From: Immersiella caudata
Lineage: Eukaryota; Ascomycota; Sordariomycetes; Sordariales; Lasiosphaeriaceae
Assembly: GCA_030512335.1 (NCBI GenBank)
Contig: JAULSU010000001.1
Coordinates: 7,378,001-7,442,000, forward strand
Length of the DNA stretch: 64,000 bases
Direction of reading: 5' to 3'
Shown piece after piece: positions 1 through 14,100 of the stretch; position 1 is the stretch's first letter, and each line of letters starts with the position of its first letter. The position numbers were made by a program, and so were the translations under genes. The notes beneath the pieces were generated by a model. The model did no database searches and was not told the DNA's origin. It saw nothing but the letters and a program-made list of their open reading frames with translations.

Positions 1-814
1 CGTTGATTGGTCGCGATAGTCATGGATTGATGGAGAGAATCTACTTGAGTACCTAGGGTATGTCGGTTCCCTGCCGCCAGTTTGGTATCCACGGTGCGGT
101 CTCCATTTGCTCACTACGAGCCTAATAGCTGGAAAGGAGACGGTCGTATAAGTGAGCAAGTCAGCTTATTGTCTAGATATTTACGTGGCGAGAGCAAGGA
201 TTGCTGCATGACTTCCAGAAACAGAAAAGGAGGCAATTTCCAGGCCCCGTTTCTGACAGTGTGTATGCAGCAATCGCCACTCAGGAGAAACTGCAACCCC
301 CATTTGATCGGGCCCCATTAAACAGCGGTTGCCTGCAGCACCGAGAGCCTGTGAGAGGTTGAGGTCCCCCGGAGAAAAATTCTCATAGCACCCGTTCGAG
401 GGTACGCAAAGTAACATGTCAGGTCTTGGGGAACAACCGAATCATGTCTCGGGGCTCGGAACGTGTAACCGCGTCTGTCTCACATGTTAGTTAGAGGAGG
501 CGTCTGACAAATCTTGAGCGTGAGACGTGGGCGACGGGGCGGCCTGTGGCCGGCATTACGCTTGCACGAGAGGGGCCAGCTGTGGGATATCGCAGATAAT
601 TGCCATCCTATGGAAGTTCCTTCCTGTGCCTAAAGTTCTACCATCAAGAGAACCAGACAAAGTATAATCTCCTATTTGCTAAATAAGCCTCATTCAGGGA
701 GCAGCCCCCCTTTTGAACGTGATACCAAGCACTTCTGCTATCCGGAGGTGGCCGAATGCGTCTGGTTCTGGTCTCGACATCTACCAGACAAAGTCAGCCA
801 GAAGACTGTCCCGT
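1..814. other. Intergenic, no gene recognised
   Basis: This stretch lies 3' of the methyltransferase on the minus strand. Only short open frames are present, without splice-consistent or recognisable protein sequence. It probably holds the 3' UTR and terminator of that gene near its right end. I see no RNA gene or repeat in it. Confidence 0.6.
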
Positions 815-2170
815 TCAAGCCTTGGTGCCACGCGCAAGGAAGAGCTGCCTGCGCATTTCGTGGCCATTCTCGTTGGGCTTGTTAAAAACCACAGCAACGT
901 CTTCAATCGCAAAGTCCTTGCCGGCACCAGCATCATCAAAGATCTTCTGGATGGCCTCCCTTGAGAAGCCATGGTGGGTTACCGTGTGTGAAGCCGCGTG
1001 CGTTGACTGTGTGTGTTAGCATTTGGCCTTGTAGGCATCGTTCAAGTAGTAGGTTGACCCACATGCATCTTCTCGTGAGGCAAGAAGTCGAGGACGAGGA
1101 GTACGCCCCCAATCCTGAGACGCTCAACAAGCCTGTGCGCGGCAAGGGTAGGATCATCCTTTGGAAGTGTTAGTTTAGCTTCCTGACCGGGAGTCGACTC
1201 CATGACCCGACCCCTGAGAAAGCAGAGCAAAGCCGGAGAACAGACCTCGGGGATAGCCAGCACTTACGAAATGGTGAAACCCCAGTCCTACAGCAGCAAT
1301 ATCAAAGTCGAAGAAGTTCTCCGAAGCAAACTTTGCAGGGTTCGAGTCGTTGGGCACCGTGAGGTCTCCTTGGTAAGCACGCATTTCGCTCTCGGCGAGT
1401 CCCTACTTCCGTGGGTACGCTGTGAGCGAAGTCAAGAACAGGGTAGGCTTCCTGGATCACCCACCTGGTTGTCGGCGCGAGCATTGTAAGTGGCAACCAT
1501 GCTGTCCGACAGGTCAATTCCCACGCATTGGGTAGTGTATGACGCCAAGGCCTAGAATCGACATCAACATTAGTTCCAGAACAACGCCACCCAGAGACAT
1601 TCCGATGCAGATTCGAGCGCCTAGCGATGGTTACAGACCCTGGAGACTGTCTGAAGTGTTAGCAACGTGATCTATTCCCGCCATCACGTCCCGCCATCAC
1701 GTCCCGGCTCTCAACTGCTGGAACACACGCAGCCATGTTCTACTCGGTGACTGAACACAAAGGGAGCCTGCAACGAGAGGCCTTCCAGGCGAAGAAGCAC
1801 GTACTGACACCAGTCCCAGAAGCATAATCGAGCAGCCTCACTTGCTTCTTTGGGATGTTGTTCTTTCGGTCGTCTCCACTCTCGTCGTCTTCGCCGTCAT
1901 CGTCGACCCAGTCCACACCGATGAACTCCAGACGGGACTGGATCTCTTTGACGATCTGTGCGAGCGTTTTCTCGTGCTTCGAGTCGTACGAGGCGGCTTC
2001 TTGACTATAGCAACGTCAGAAAAGGGGAGAATACCCATGATGGGCGTGCTGCGTGCGGAAGAATAGGCGCGGGTTGATAGAGCAGCAGATGAAAGGGGAA
2101 GCCCCTGTTTTCGATTTGATCTAGTGCAAACAACTCACTTGAAGTAGGCCTTGTTATGTTCAGATGTCAT
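815..2170 (-). CDS. SAM-dependent methyltransferase (class I, UbiE/Coq5-like fold)
   Basis: A predicted small-molecule or protein methyltransferase; the substrate is unknown. Reconstructed exons are 2139-2170, about 1809-2004, 1465-1551, 1268-1402, 1063-1158 and 815-1006. All join in phase with GT...AG introns and encode about 245 residues. The start ATG at 2170 opens with MTSEHNKAYF. Exon 2 holds the SAM-binding motif I (LLDYASGTG). Exon 3 holds the acidic motif II region (CVGIDLSDSMV). Exon 4 gives FFDFDIAAVGLGFHHF and exon 5 gives LRIGGVLLVLDFLPHE (motif III-like). The last exon gives HTVTHHGFSREAI and ends with TGA at 815-817. The exon 2/3 junction is uncertain: a stronger donor (GTACGT) lies 4 nt further on, so a micro-exon could restore the few residues usually found after GTG. 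That intron holds a perfect 13-bp tandem duplication. The family assignment is firm, the exact exon 2 end is not. Confidence 0.85.
1677..1702. repeat. 13-bp tandem duplication inside a methyltransferase intron
   Basis: Two perfect adjacent copies of CCCGCCATCACGT at 1677-1689 and 1690-1702. It lies in the long intron between exons 2 and 3 of the methyltransferase, so it does not affect the protein as modelled. Confidence 0.9.
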
Positions 2171-5100
2171 GGTTCCAGAGTTTGGTCTTCTGAGCAATCG
2201 CGAGAAGTAAGGTGGAAGGACGGATGGAGAGAGTTCTGCTGATCGCCTGCCAGACCTTTAGGTGTCCAATTCTCAAACCTGTTGACCAAAATCGCTTTCA
2301 GTTTAGAGAAGATATAGCATGAACACTAGGAATGACCTCTTCTCGTAGTACAATACCGCCGGGCTTTTATATCCAGTCTACACTTGCACAGAACTAGGAG
2401 TCACGCAAGCGCACCGCAAACCGGAGACTTTCCCTGACCTTAACAATTTTAGCGACACATCCCAGCTGCCAAAAGTCGCCGAAAGCCACTGAACAAACCA
2501 GGTATTCTCTTTTCAAGCCACACGGCAGTCGAAAAAAAAACAACACCGCATAATTTATCAAGCTTTTGTTACAGCCGCAGCATTCCATGATCCCTTCAGT
2601 GCCTCCCACCTTTGCCCAGCACATTCAATCCTCACCGATTTCCAGTCACGTGAGCGCCACAAACCCACGGGCAACCCTGCACGTCATTTGCTCTGTACCG
2701 AAGCAGGGAAGTGAACCCAGCAGCGCACCGCCCGCGCCGGGCCCCTCGCGTCCTGGGCAAATCTCATCGAGTGTTGCCCTCCGCGTCGCCCCCAAATCGA
2801 GACGACCCGACCCGCTCGGGCGACCCGCCTCTTTTCCCTGACCCAGGGCAGATTGCACACTGGCACGTCGCACTCTCGCCGTCCAGGGTTACAAGGAAGC
2901 TAACGTAGCCGATGCACACACACAAGCGCACGCACTCAACTTCCCACCACTCCCACCACGCAACGGCACACCCCGCATGCTGGAGGCTGGTTCGCTCGCT
3001 TCTCCTCACGCTTCCCTTCCTTTTTTTCTCCTTCCCCCGAGGGCGGAACGGAAGGACAGCGATCTGGGATGGCGATCCGACGAGTGGGCCCACGAGGTGC
3101 GTCGATAGAACCACTCTCTACGTACATGGACGACGATGTAGCGTGAAGGTACCACCTAGTCGTCAGGTACATTGCCTCGTTGGCTTCCTTCTCGGCCGAG
3201 GGTAGAGAGAGCCCAGGAATTAGAGCAGCTCAAGAACCCTGAGCTTGACCACACCCTCTCCGACCATCCCACCGCCTGACAGGAAGGCTAAAGTGAGGCG
3301 GGAGCAATCGGTCCTCCAGCCTGCCCAGTTGATAGCGCTGATATTTCCACACCCACTGTCATCCCTCCTCTGCGCAAAAACTTCGCCTGTCTCACCTCAC
3401 TCTCGCATCCGGTGATTGGGCGACGTGGCCCTCAATCCAAACCTCCCAATGCGACCCGATGCGTCAGAACGGAGCCGACCGTGACTGAATTACTGCTCTC
3501 CGCCAGCACTCTTCTAGCTAGCCGGTCAGGTGTACTTAGGTCCCTCGCCAGATTATCTGGAATTAGCGGCGAGGCCGGGAAGGAACTGGCATGGATAGCG
3601 AGGGCGAGCCGCGCACGGCACCAAAGTGACAAGGTGGAACGAGTCCTAAAGAGGGAAGTCGGCAGAAACCTCGACAGGTGAGTTGCGGCCCAACAAAGAC
3701 GGCCTGGCGAAACAAAAGGAACGAAGGAATAAAGCCCGGCGATCGCCGAAACCAAATGGCTGTTCGGGCAGACGGGCGGGTTGCATGGGCCCTCGCGTCG
3801 GTCCGCAGTCACAAGGGAGAGCCGTCCATGCGGTGACTCTGGGCTGGGGCCATACTTGAGGCCTTGGAAGTCTGGCATTGGGTTTTTGCGCGCCTGCATG
3901 TAATCATCAGCGCCTGAACAGCCCTTGATGACTGGTGGGTTTGACATCTCCCGCCATCCTATCCGAGCCGTGCGAACATGTGGCATGTGTCGCTGTGTGG
4001 GAGGGGGAGCGGTGGTCGGGGCGGGGTGGGCCGCCGCCATGGGTTTTGTTTCGAAGCCGGCCCATTGTTACGGTCCGCCCTCGTGACGCCAGCGGAACTA
4101 ACCGCCATGGGCGTCCCCCTGATTCGTAATTTGGTGAAGGGACACGGAGGATTGGCACTGCGACGTTCCTTCATATCGAAGGCCATTATCTGATCGACAG
4201 AGGGCGGCGATCTGCTGCTGGGGAAGGGGAAGGGAGGGCGGCAGAGTGAATTCCCTCATGTGCGCGACGGGCAACGGCCCGCAAACGACGGGATGAGTTA
4301 TGCTGCTGCATGCGAGGAAGAATAAGGCAAGCGGACGCAACCTCCCATGGGATTGGTATGGGGTGTGTTGTTGCGGGCACCAACGAGGCGTGTCGCTTGC
4401 GCGGGGTGGTGGACCGCTGGAGACTCGGGGAGACAGCGAAAGCGAGCTGCGCAGGCCTTTGTCTCGGCTGGAGGGCGTCGCAGGATTCGTCTTCTGTGTG
4501 TGACTTGCGGGCGGAAGGCTTGATGATGTGCCTCTTCCCTTCAATCGCCTTTGGGTCAGTGGGGATGAGGGGGTCTCACAAGAACTCTGCCCCTTCTAGC
4601 CAAGTGACGACCTGTCACTTATCACCTTTCTGACGTGCTGTCGTCGCTGTTGTGGCACGGCCTGGTTACAGTACCAGAATTACCCGCGCCGCCCCCGATC
4701 CTTCTTGTGCGACCTCTCTCTTTTGGCGTGCTCGAAGTTGCAGCGGCTACCCTCGTCAGGTCCCAGATTCCCTACCCCTACAGATCACTGCCGACCGTGT
4801 GTCTGTCAACCGTGTCTCGCTCGGTCGAATTGACATGTCGCTGGCAAGGTAGGTTTGTCATTGATGTTGCCGGACCCATGGAGAAGCAGTGTTCCCGATT
4901 TAGTAGCTTGCTCCATGCAGTGGCGGTTGGTTCTTGAAATTCCCATAAATATCTGCTCCGCGGCCGTCGACTGACGTGAGAAATGACCATGGCGATTCTC
5001 TGAAGGAAGGGGGAACGAGGTTCTCACCGCCGTTCTGTTCGGCCAGCCAACGCTCCTTGTGCTGGTTTCTCTCGAACCCGCAGGTGGCGCCATGCTTTCG

Positions 5101-8100
5101 CTTGGCAATCCGCGCTGCCACTATTGTCTGCTCTGCTTCCGCCGCGCACGCGCTGCTGCAGGGAATTGACTGCAATTGCCGGGCTAAATGGTGACCAGCT
5201 GCACATCGAGAATGTCTGGGGCAGATGCTGCCGCGTGCTCCCGCCTGCTCTTAGGCCTCCTAGACAGAATGCCAGTCCCCAGGGGCCGGGGGCACTGAAG
5301 CAAGAGAGGGAGCCAGTCTCCGTTGTGCTTGTGGATAGGTTGATCCAGTGGTGGGAGCACCAATGCGAACTCGAACTCCAATGAAGAGAGAGGTCGCCGA
5401 GCCAATCGACAAGCGACGGGACAGATGCCGGAGGAAAGCACGCAAGCTGGGCTCAACACCCTAGCCCAGCTCAGCCAGCCAGCCCAGGGCGCGGGACTAG
5501 CGTCCCGTGCCTTGGATGCCACCCGTGTATGGGAGGCGCGGGGTGACAGACTGATGGTGGAGCTGAGGCTGGTGAGCTTCTCATATTGCACCTTTTCCCT
5601 TGGCCGCTACTTCAAGTACGAGTAAGGACGATATGCAGGTCGCAGCCTGAGCCAAAGGCCGTATCCTTCCATCTGCAACAACTAGATTAGAATCGGGAAA
5701 CTGATATTCTTGTCCCCCACTTCCGTGGAAAACTCCCTCTGTGCCGGAAATAGTCACCTCTTCGTCAGCCGCCTTGAGTGAGGTGCTCAGACGGATGGTC
5801 GCGGCACGGGAAGTCCTGCGCGGCTTTCCCCTGGCAACTGCAGCGTTGATGGTTTATTGCCGTGGTGTTGGCGTCTGATCGGCCCGAGTTGGCAATGCTG
5901 GTGTCCCTGACCCCTGGGCCTTGGACAAGCCCAGGTTGGTGTCGGCAGCTAAAATAAATTGGTGCGCAATCAATGGAGGAGGTTGGCGCAAGTTTTGCAA
6001 GCTACCATGCCGTGCTGTATGTATGTTTCTCGGGATGCAGCCCTCTCGAGACTGTGAGTTGGGTTTGTTGCACGAGGGGCATGTTCCTGCGGTGTGTCCG
6101 CCCTAGGCGCCGTGTCCAGTTTCTGGCGCCGAGAAACAATCGAACAACATCTTAGCAGATCCGATAGTATCGCGCTTGTCAGGCATCGACATCCCAATGC
6201 GGCGAAATGATTCGAATCGGGATGTCCGAACCGTGGAAACTGCCAGCGACGTGAAGCGAGCTGCTGCGTGAGACCCTGACCTGCCGATTGTTCACAAGAC
6301 CACACGCGCAAGCCTGGTCCCAGCCCAACCACTTGGACAGGCCGCACCCCAGGCGTTGTTTTTTTCTTTTCCTGTTGCTGGTGCGCCAGGGGAGACCGAG
6401 CAGGGAGCCCACACGTTGCACCCCTTCGCGCATTTCCGGCGGCAATCGAACGGAAGGGAGGATGTGGAGTGGCTGTGGAGTACAGGAGCATCTCCGCACG
6501 TGACGTGCAACCTACGCGCTAATTCCGGTTCTACCCCTGTCCTAGGGCGGCAAGACAACAAAAGAGGGGGTGTGGTTAATGAACCGCAAACTTCGGCGTC
6601 ATCGGGGGTTGTTGCGCGCGTTTGGTGCCCTCCTCTCGCCCACTTCGATTGTTACCCTCTTTTGGCCGTACTTGTGCTATGTGCTATAGGTATCAGCTGT
6701 ATGCCCGGGACGAGACAGGACTGGCGTCATTTTTCCAGACCGCCATTTCGAAATTCGGCTCGTCGCCCGAAGGAGTAACGCCTTGCTTGGGACCATTGTT
6801 TGCGCCGCTCGTCCGCATCCCGTTGGCTTCGATGATCACTCACGCCTTTTCCGCCGCAAAACTCATGCGTGTCGGCGTCGACACGACCCATGCGCTGCTG
6901 CCGAGCGAGTCAATTTCAAAAAATCACATTGCCCCAACCGCGGCTCTGTTTTCAAACAAGTTTGCTTGACGACTTCGCCTGACCTTAAGGTGTGTCTGGT
7001 CCAGAGCCTGGGCGCTCTTTAGTCATCGGAAGCAAATGCACTCCCATGGCAGTCACCAGAGATTTGATGTCGTGTTCAATCCTAAGCCATGCCAGTTATG
7101 TAGTCTCTGTGGGAATCTGGGCCCCGCATGTCCACTAGTGACTTGGACACGTCCGAGATGGTGTGTCGACATGTGCCAGAGCGGTTAGTGCAGAATTTGA
7201 CTGATCACAGCTTCCCGGGCACCCACAGTCGATAATCACAGTGAGCGATGGCTCCGTCCCTAGAAAGAAGGAAAGATGAAAGCCAGAGCAAATAGAGAAA
7301 GCCGAGACTTCCCTTGGGGGCTTCCTTGTCGGGACTCTTCCTGGAGACCTGCAACTTCGTATTCAACGGCATGCCGTTCTCTAAAACTTGGGGAAACCAC
7401 CATTTTGGTCGACCTAGACAGCGCAATGGAGCCGGATGTGCCAACTCCTCCTTCCACGTTGCTTCATCTCTCAAAACGTACAGAATATCAGACTGATGAA
7501 AATTTACCCATAGAATCCTGTCACTACCAAAGTGAGGTGGGTTCGAACTTCATGGGTCGATTCTGAGTTTAGTCCTAGTTCCATCACCTTGGATCCTGGG
7601 ATGCGAATCCCATGAGCGACTTTTTGGAAGTTTTACCAAAAGGGCCGACCCATGCTTCTTGTTCGTCCAGGATCTACCAAATTCGGGGAACGGCACAAGC
7701 AGCCACTTGAGCGGAAAATGGGGAATATTTGTGACTCAATGTGACTGCCGCCGCGCGAGGTTGAGGGGTGGCAGATTCAGCAAGTCTTTGCTGTCAAGAC
7801 CCGGAGTCTGGCGGGACCGCCTGATCATGGTGCTTTGACGGTGGCGCTGGTTTAGAACGAAACTAAATGGTCCCAACCCACAGGGTCGGAGACGGGACGT
7901 TCCTCTCACCCTTGCCACAAGTGACAGATCCTGTTCGCGACAGCGGGGTAGAAGGCCTGAACGCTGGGGCATCCCACCTCCTCTCGCAGCAACGGGCTCG
8001 GCCTCTCCCTTGAGATGTCTGGAGCGATTGAGCGGATCGTGTTGACGAGCTGAGCAAGGGTTGAATGGGAAGACTGTCAGGAATGTCTTCTCGGCGGCCC

Positions 8101-11100
8101 CAATGGCAAGACATGTTCCAACTTCCTCCAAATCGAATTGTAGGATCCAGCCGCAGAGGAGGGGATCTCGGAGTGACGAATCCGCAGGTTGGCGTACGCA
8201 ACACATTAGCCCCTGCTGCCCTCCTCAATCCTTGGTGGGCTGCCACTCCGACACTCAATAAGCCTAAATGTGATGTTGGTGTCTCTAGTAGCCAAATGCA
8301 CGCTGGCGGGCACCGGTTCGGTTCTAATGTTGAATCGGGGGACCTGAGCGCGTTCCTCCTCCAACTATGGTCAAGAGCTCACCCTAGGATCGACTAGAGG
8401 CGTTTTGCCGCTCCTGCTTCTGCAAAGACTTTGCGTGAGCATGGCAGGCTCCGCCATTCGACTTGTCTGCTTAGTATGGTCGCTTGGGAAAGGCGAACCG
8501 AAATTCCGAGCACCTACACCGCAGGCTACAAAGTGGGCGGTCCAACATGAACGACGGCTCTGAGTGCTTGGTTCTTGAATATATTGATGCCTGGTACTCG
8601 CTTCATTCCGCACCACACGAGGCGGGTATTCCCGATTTTGATTGACATACTGGAACTAATCGTCGTGCGGTCCAGGTTTCCATGCGCCGAGGCCGCGGAA
8701 GCAGTCAGGCTGAAATGCACCATGCTCGCCAGTTGACGGATAGTTTCGTTTTGAACAGCTGGGGGACGACTGCCGGGAAGGGCCCGAACCTTTGACATGG
8801 TGATGTGTGCTGAGCTAGCCATCTAAAAGAGTCTTCTCGACCCGCTCTCTTCGCCTGCAGCTTTCAGTCCGCTCAGATGCGGGCAAATAGGAGAGACTGT
8901 GGCAAGGACTTGGACGTTGGATAGTGCCGAAATATTGCAGCGCCTTTCTCGACTCGCAGCTGACCATGTCCAATAAAAGCCCTGGCCAGAATGTATGCAG
9001 CGCAGCGGACATGACAGAGAGGTCATGATGGCCATGTTGCAGGCCATGTCGCGCCGCTTTTTGAAGCTAGCAGGTATTTGAGCGACGTCTCCTTCGGGCG
9101 TGATGCGCGCTCCGCCGCAAATCGTTGTGCTCGCCACCCACCAAGCTGCCGCCGTTGCTTCTTCGGGCCCAAGGTGCTGCCGCTTGTGGGTGAATGAGAC
9201 TCTCTCCTGGCAAGAGCAGCGAGGGCTGCTGGCCAGCGGCTGCGGTGCAAAGCGGGTTGCAGTAGAAACGGTGCCAGGATGCAGAGCGAAAGAACCTATG
9301 GGAGGCCGAGCCCGGAAGAAGAACGACGGGATGAGCCTAAAGAGGGGGGCGGCACGCGAAGGGCTGCCGCGATCAGTCCGCCTGTCCTTAGCCGGGGGCA
9401 TTGTGCAAATACCTATCGGGAAAATCTGGCTCCGCCGAGGGCGACATCGAGCATGCAGCGTGACCGATCTTGCATAGAGACCAAAACGTTTCTCCACGTC
9501 CCGGCTCTGCGTCGATACAGGGCGGTCAAGAAAAGAGCTCTCTTGGAGGCGGGGTGGGCGTGACAGGTGGGCTCATGGCTGATCAAAAAGGGGCCTAGGG
9601 CGCGAGCAGGTTGTGACAGCTCCTGGCTCGTTGCGTCTCCTCTCCCGGACCCAAGCGGCGGACAAACGGGACGCGGGAATGCGAGCACGGCCCACGGGCA
9701 GGACGACACTCCCACCCGCTCGCTAGCGTGGATTCTGGGCGGGAGCTTCCCCACCTGCTGCTGCAGCTTGCCCCATTACAGGCATCCCGCCCGCGAGATT
9801 TTGTGGCCACAGGGTTGGGACGCATCGAGGAGAACCAACTCCGCCGTCTCGATTGGTGACTTCGGGGTTGCGAGACGGCTCAGCAAACCGTCGGCACGGA
9901 CGACACACACACGCACACACACACAATTGGCGTGCCCGCCTGTCTGTCGCTTTGGACAGATAGGTCATAGCACCGACCCTCATCGTCGTTTGTCTGGCCC
10001 GAATGGGTGTGATGTCGGTAAAGGGTCGAGGACGATTGAGAGTTAGGCCTGGTCTTCCCCCACTTTTGCAATATTGCGCAGACGAGCTGGATCAACTCCT
10101 GAGCTGTGGGTGGTTTTGGGATGTCGATGCCTTGGCCAACCGCTTGTCCAAGGTTCCAGAAAGCCTCCCGGCCTCCATGATCGGGATTAGATGGGACATG
10201 GATGCCATGTTGACGGAAATCCCCCCGAGCTTTGGGACCGTCGTCCCGGTCCTGCCCGCGCTACGCTGCCCTGAGACGTGATTCGCGGTCCCGCTTCTCA
10301 CGAGGACATGACGACAGTGATGGGAGGCGAGATCGCAAGGCCGAGCGGGCCAAGAATAGGCATGGGAGATCGAGCCGTGCGGGCTACATCCGGATGAAAT
10401 CCGTCGCTTTGTTGCGGTGTGAAGCCAGTTACCCTTGGACAGCCAGTCGCAACCTGCCCCTCGTTCGCCGCCCAAGTTTCCAAGCTTTCGATTGCCGCTG
10501 GGCTATCCGGTGCCCTGGGCACCTGGGAGTCGGGGGCGCCAATGAGCCTTCAGCAACCCTGCCCGTCATTTTCTCCAGAGCGGCAGCCTGGATTCAACCA
10601 GCGAATCCAGAGGCTGCAAAAGACAACGAGAACAGAAACTAGAACCGCCGTGGAAACATCGACCCCCTCAGTCGGAGAGGGGTGGCGCTGCACGACATTT
10701 GCCCCTCCACGACGAGCATCCACTCATCACCGCGCAGCTGAGAGGAGGTCGCAGGTTTGTCGCTGGCGGCAAATACCCGGGCGCGCCACTTCGTATTGCC
10801 CGGCGGTCTTGGAAAATGTGATATGTTACTGTGTATAATGCCTCCATCTGGTGAAGCTGTCGCTTTCCATCTGTCGGCAGCCGACACCCAAACTTTGGCT
10901 TGGTTCACACCCTCGCCCACCCCTCAGCGACGGCGCGCCGCGCCAAAGTACATGGTACCGACATGTACCTGATTATATGCGGCCGGGGAGTTGCATTCAT
11001 GGATATTAGACCATCTGTCGGCCCGGTTCGGTTTGCTGAGATCGACAGGAGGGCAAGAAGCAAGAAGCAAGAACCAGGAGGCGGAGGCGAGTTGGATTGG

Positions 11101-14100
11101 CTGCCGTCAGTTGACCGCAAAACGCGGCACGACGGCAGAGGCAGCGGGGACAGCGGAGACACGACGACAGGGGGCGGGCGTGTGCAAACGTCACGGGGTG
11201 CGGCGCGCGAGAGCGACTTCTTCCATGTTGACGGGCGTTTGTATTTCGATGCTGCGGCATCCCGTCCCTGCCCCTGAGATGTGTGCCCTCCCGAGCTCGT
11301 CGGGTTCTGTTGACGGTTGCAAGATCGATCATGCAGTGCTGCCTACCCCGTTTCCCGTTTCCCGTACCCCGTCCTCTCCACCCCAAGCGTGTGTCATCCT
11401 CCTTCCCCGTTCCCGCTCCTAGGTTTCTTCCGATTCACCGATTTGAGATTCGCGGCCGGCGCAGTGGCGGTTCGTTCGTTCCTTACTCATACCGATCGAC
11501 GTGATCCCGCGTGCCTTTCTTGGCCGTTGGGCGCTCGCCAACCGTCAACCCACCCATCCTCGCAGCCAGGCAGCCGGGTGGCTGAACGGTGCGGCACGAG
11601 GGGCCGGGATGCAAGGCCCGTACAGCACACAGGTAATATAAGGCAGCCCGTCATCATGTGCCTTGACATCCCCAAAGCGACGGTACAATGCGCGGGGCGT
11701 TGTGTGTCTTCCAATGTTGGCCGTCTCACGTAAACCCGCGGCCACCCGCCATCAATTGCTTCTTTTCCTTCGTAAATGACACCTCTGCTCTCTGGGTTGC
11801 CCAAGGCTACCGTCCGCGATCCATGGGTTCCCTTTGACCCACCTGGGCACTTATCTGTTACACCACGGGGCGCACTCTACATTTAGCCTGATGGGCAACC
11901 ATGCCTGCCGCGAAAGCAGCAAACCGACCTTCGGGTGTTGTTGGTGATGAGCCTGTTCGCAGGTACCCACCACCAAGATCGTATCGACCGGGGAAAATTG
12001 TAGGTTTAGCTGACCGGGCTGACGAAGCAAGGGCTGATTCATTGCGCTGAAGGCATTCGGGAGAATGGCTTCTTGAGCACGTTGCTGAAGCCGGGGTGCC
12101 GCTTGGCGGCCCGGATCGCGGGGTGGCCAGGCTGCTCTGCCGGGGTGCCTCTGACGAGGAGGCGGGAAATGTTTCGCATGTGTTGGCTCCACAGCGTGGG
12201 CAGAAGGCCTGTAGAGGTTCCTTCGGCGTACATCTCGCCGCTGATGGAACCCTCCTTTTACAACCCCTTCGGCTGTGTAGTTATCCCTACCCAGCATATC
12301 TGATTACACGCCGCATACTGCAAATTGTGCCACCTGACGGTCGGCGATCAGCTTGACCCAACCCTCCGTGCCGCCAGTCTCCCAGTCTCAGCCAGCGGCA
12401 AAATCAGCGTTCATAGGACACGGAATCGTCCTGGTTCCCGGTCCACGGGTGCCCGAGACTAGGTCTTGGATCGGCTCACACGGCGGTTACCTGTGGGTCA
12501 AAGGTCCACTGGACATACATATATGTCTGAGTCTCGCTTCAAGTCCAGGCTCGTCAAACAAAACCAACGCCCGTCTCAGGCCACCATATCATGAACCATA
12601 TCATGACAGATGCGCCCACTGGCGGGTTCCGTTGCCAGCTTGCATGCAAGGCAGGCGGATGCTAGGTTCAGCCAATGCCTCCCGGGCCGCATCTGCAGGA
12701 AGGCTGCAACCTCACTTCCCGTGGCCCAAACGAACAACTGCGATCCAATCTCTCAACCCTCCATCCCGGCAGATCGCGTTGTCTCCTCTTCGAGCATGAA
12801 CCGGGGTCGTCCGGGATTCCACGCGAGTCCGAGCTATAGGCGGAGCGATTATATGGCTCCTGCGGCGGTGTGGTTGATGAGCCTTTTACCCTCTACGGAA
12901 AGGCATCGGTTTTCGACTGCCCTTTTCGTCCACGGCCGCAATCGCCGCGGCGGCGGTCGGCTGGCGTGAGTGACAACCCTCAACAGGTTCCCCTGGCCAG
13001 CTATCTTGCGCCTCAAACTCCAGCAAACTGCCGCCTGAGAAAGCGACGGCTGGCATGAGCGTCGAGAGGCCCTGGCTAGAAAAAGGGAGACCACATGGGG
13101 CTGCTAGCGAGCCGGCTGAAAGAAATACGCGTTCAAAGGCAAAGGCGGTGGTGGTGTCGGTCAATCTGGCCATCCCCTCAGACCAGCCCAACATAGGGTG
13201 ACACTCGCGAGAAGCGCTGTGTTCAGGTGACTCGCCGAGTTGCGCTCGCGTGGTCATCGTCTGGACGCGACCTAGTAGACGGGGGATTTGAATGAATACG
13301 GCGCGGAGCTGTGGGATACTTAGGTGCCAGTCGCTCCCTGGGTAGCTGCCTTTTCGCCCTCGTCGTGTGTGCTTTTCGTCTTCGAGCACCTCTTGGGCTC
13401 CTGTCTCCTGCGGCCGCAGCTGCGGCCGATGTGCGTCTGCCGCTCTGGTGGGTTCTACAAAGAGGTGGGGGAGCATGTAGGCGCGGCCCTCAGTGACCTG
13501 AGTGTGACTGTCGGAAGACTTCCAGGTTTTACAAGACCTGGACGGCGCCTGCCCTGACCGCTGGCTGATTGGCAGCACGACCCGCGCCTGCTTGGAAAAG
13601 GCAATCGAACAGCCTGTTTGGCACACACCGCAACAGGGGCTTCACCCACACCCTCCCTGCGCTGCTGGACACCCGCGCACTCCCACCCCACCGGGCAGCG
13701 GGCCCAGGAGCCCACAGCCCACGAGCCTACCGTGCAGGGGTCTTGCTAGCCTGCCTCCACCAGCATCCTTTCCACCCCCGGCAACTCCACTGCCCCACCG
13801 CGGCAGCAACCACGCTCGATTGCAGCTGCCCCAGCAGCGCCCAGGAGCGCCCAGCAGCCACACCCATCGACCAGAGGGAAATCTGGGACACGCCCGCCGC
13901 CTGGGCCTGAGCCTGTGACCCAGCGCGCAGCACCGATCCGTCATAAGCCGCGCCCTCTCCAACTAGCCCCGTCTCTCCCAGTCTTGCGGTTCCTCTCTCG
14001 CAATCGCTCTCACCGATCTGAGTCGACACGAGCTGTGGGTCTTTCTTGCGTCGGATTCCTTCTCTGCAGGCCTCGACTCGGTCCAGCGGCTGGGGCACGA

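Noticed and set aside
3432..4040. 202-codon minus-strand frame in the desert
   Set aside because: No motif, biased composition expected from GC-rich DNA, no plausible exon continuation.
7540..7566. GGTTCGA-containing segment resembling a tRNA B box
   Set aside because: No matching A box, acceptor stem or cloverleaf could be folded around it.
8823..9497. 224-codon minus-strand frame in the desert
   Set aside because: No recognisable domain and scattered Cys/Arg/Ser typical of non-coding frames.
9904..9926. Short CA-rich run
   Set aside because: Too short and interrupted to be called a microsatellite of interest.
12589..12606. Near-duplicate ACCATATCATGA segments
   Set aside because: A 12-13 bp double occurrence in non-coding DNA with no further structure; probably slippage.
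12886..13626. 246-codon minus-strand frame in the desert
   Set aside because: No recognisable domain; overlapping frames on the other strand are equally open.
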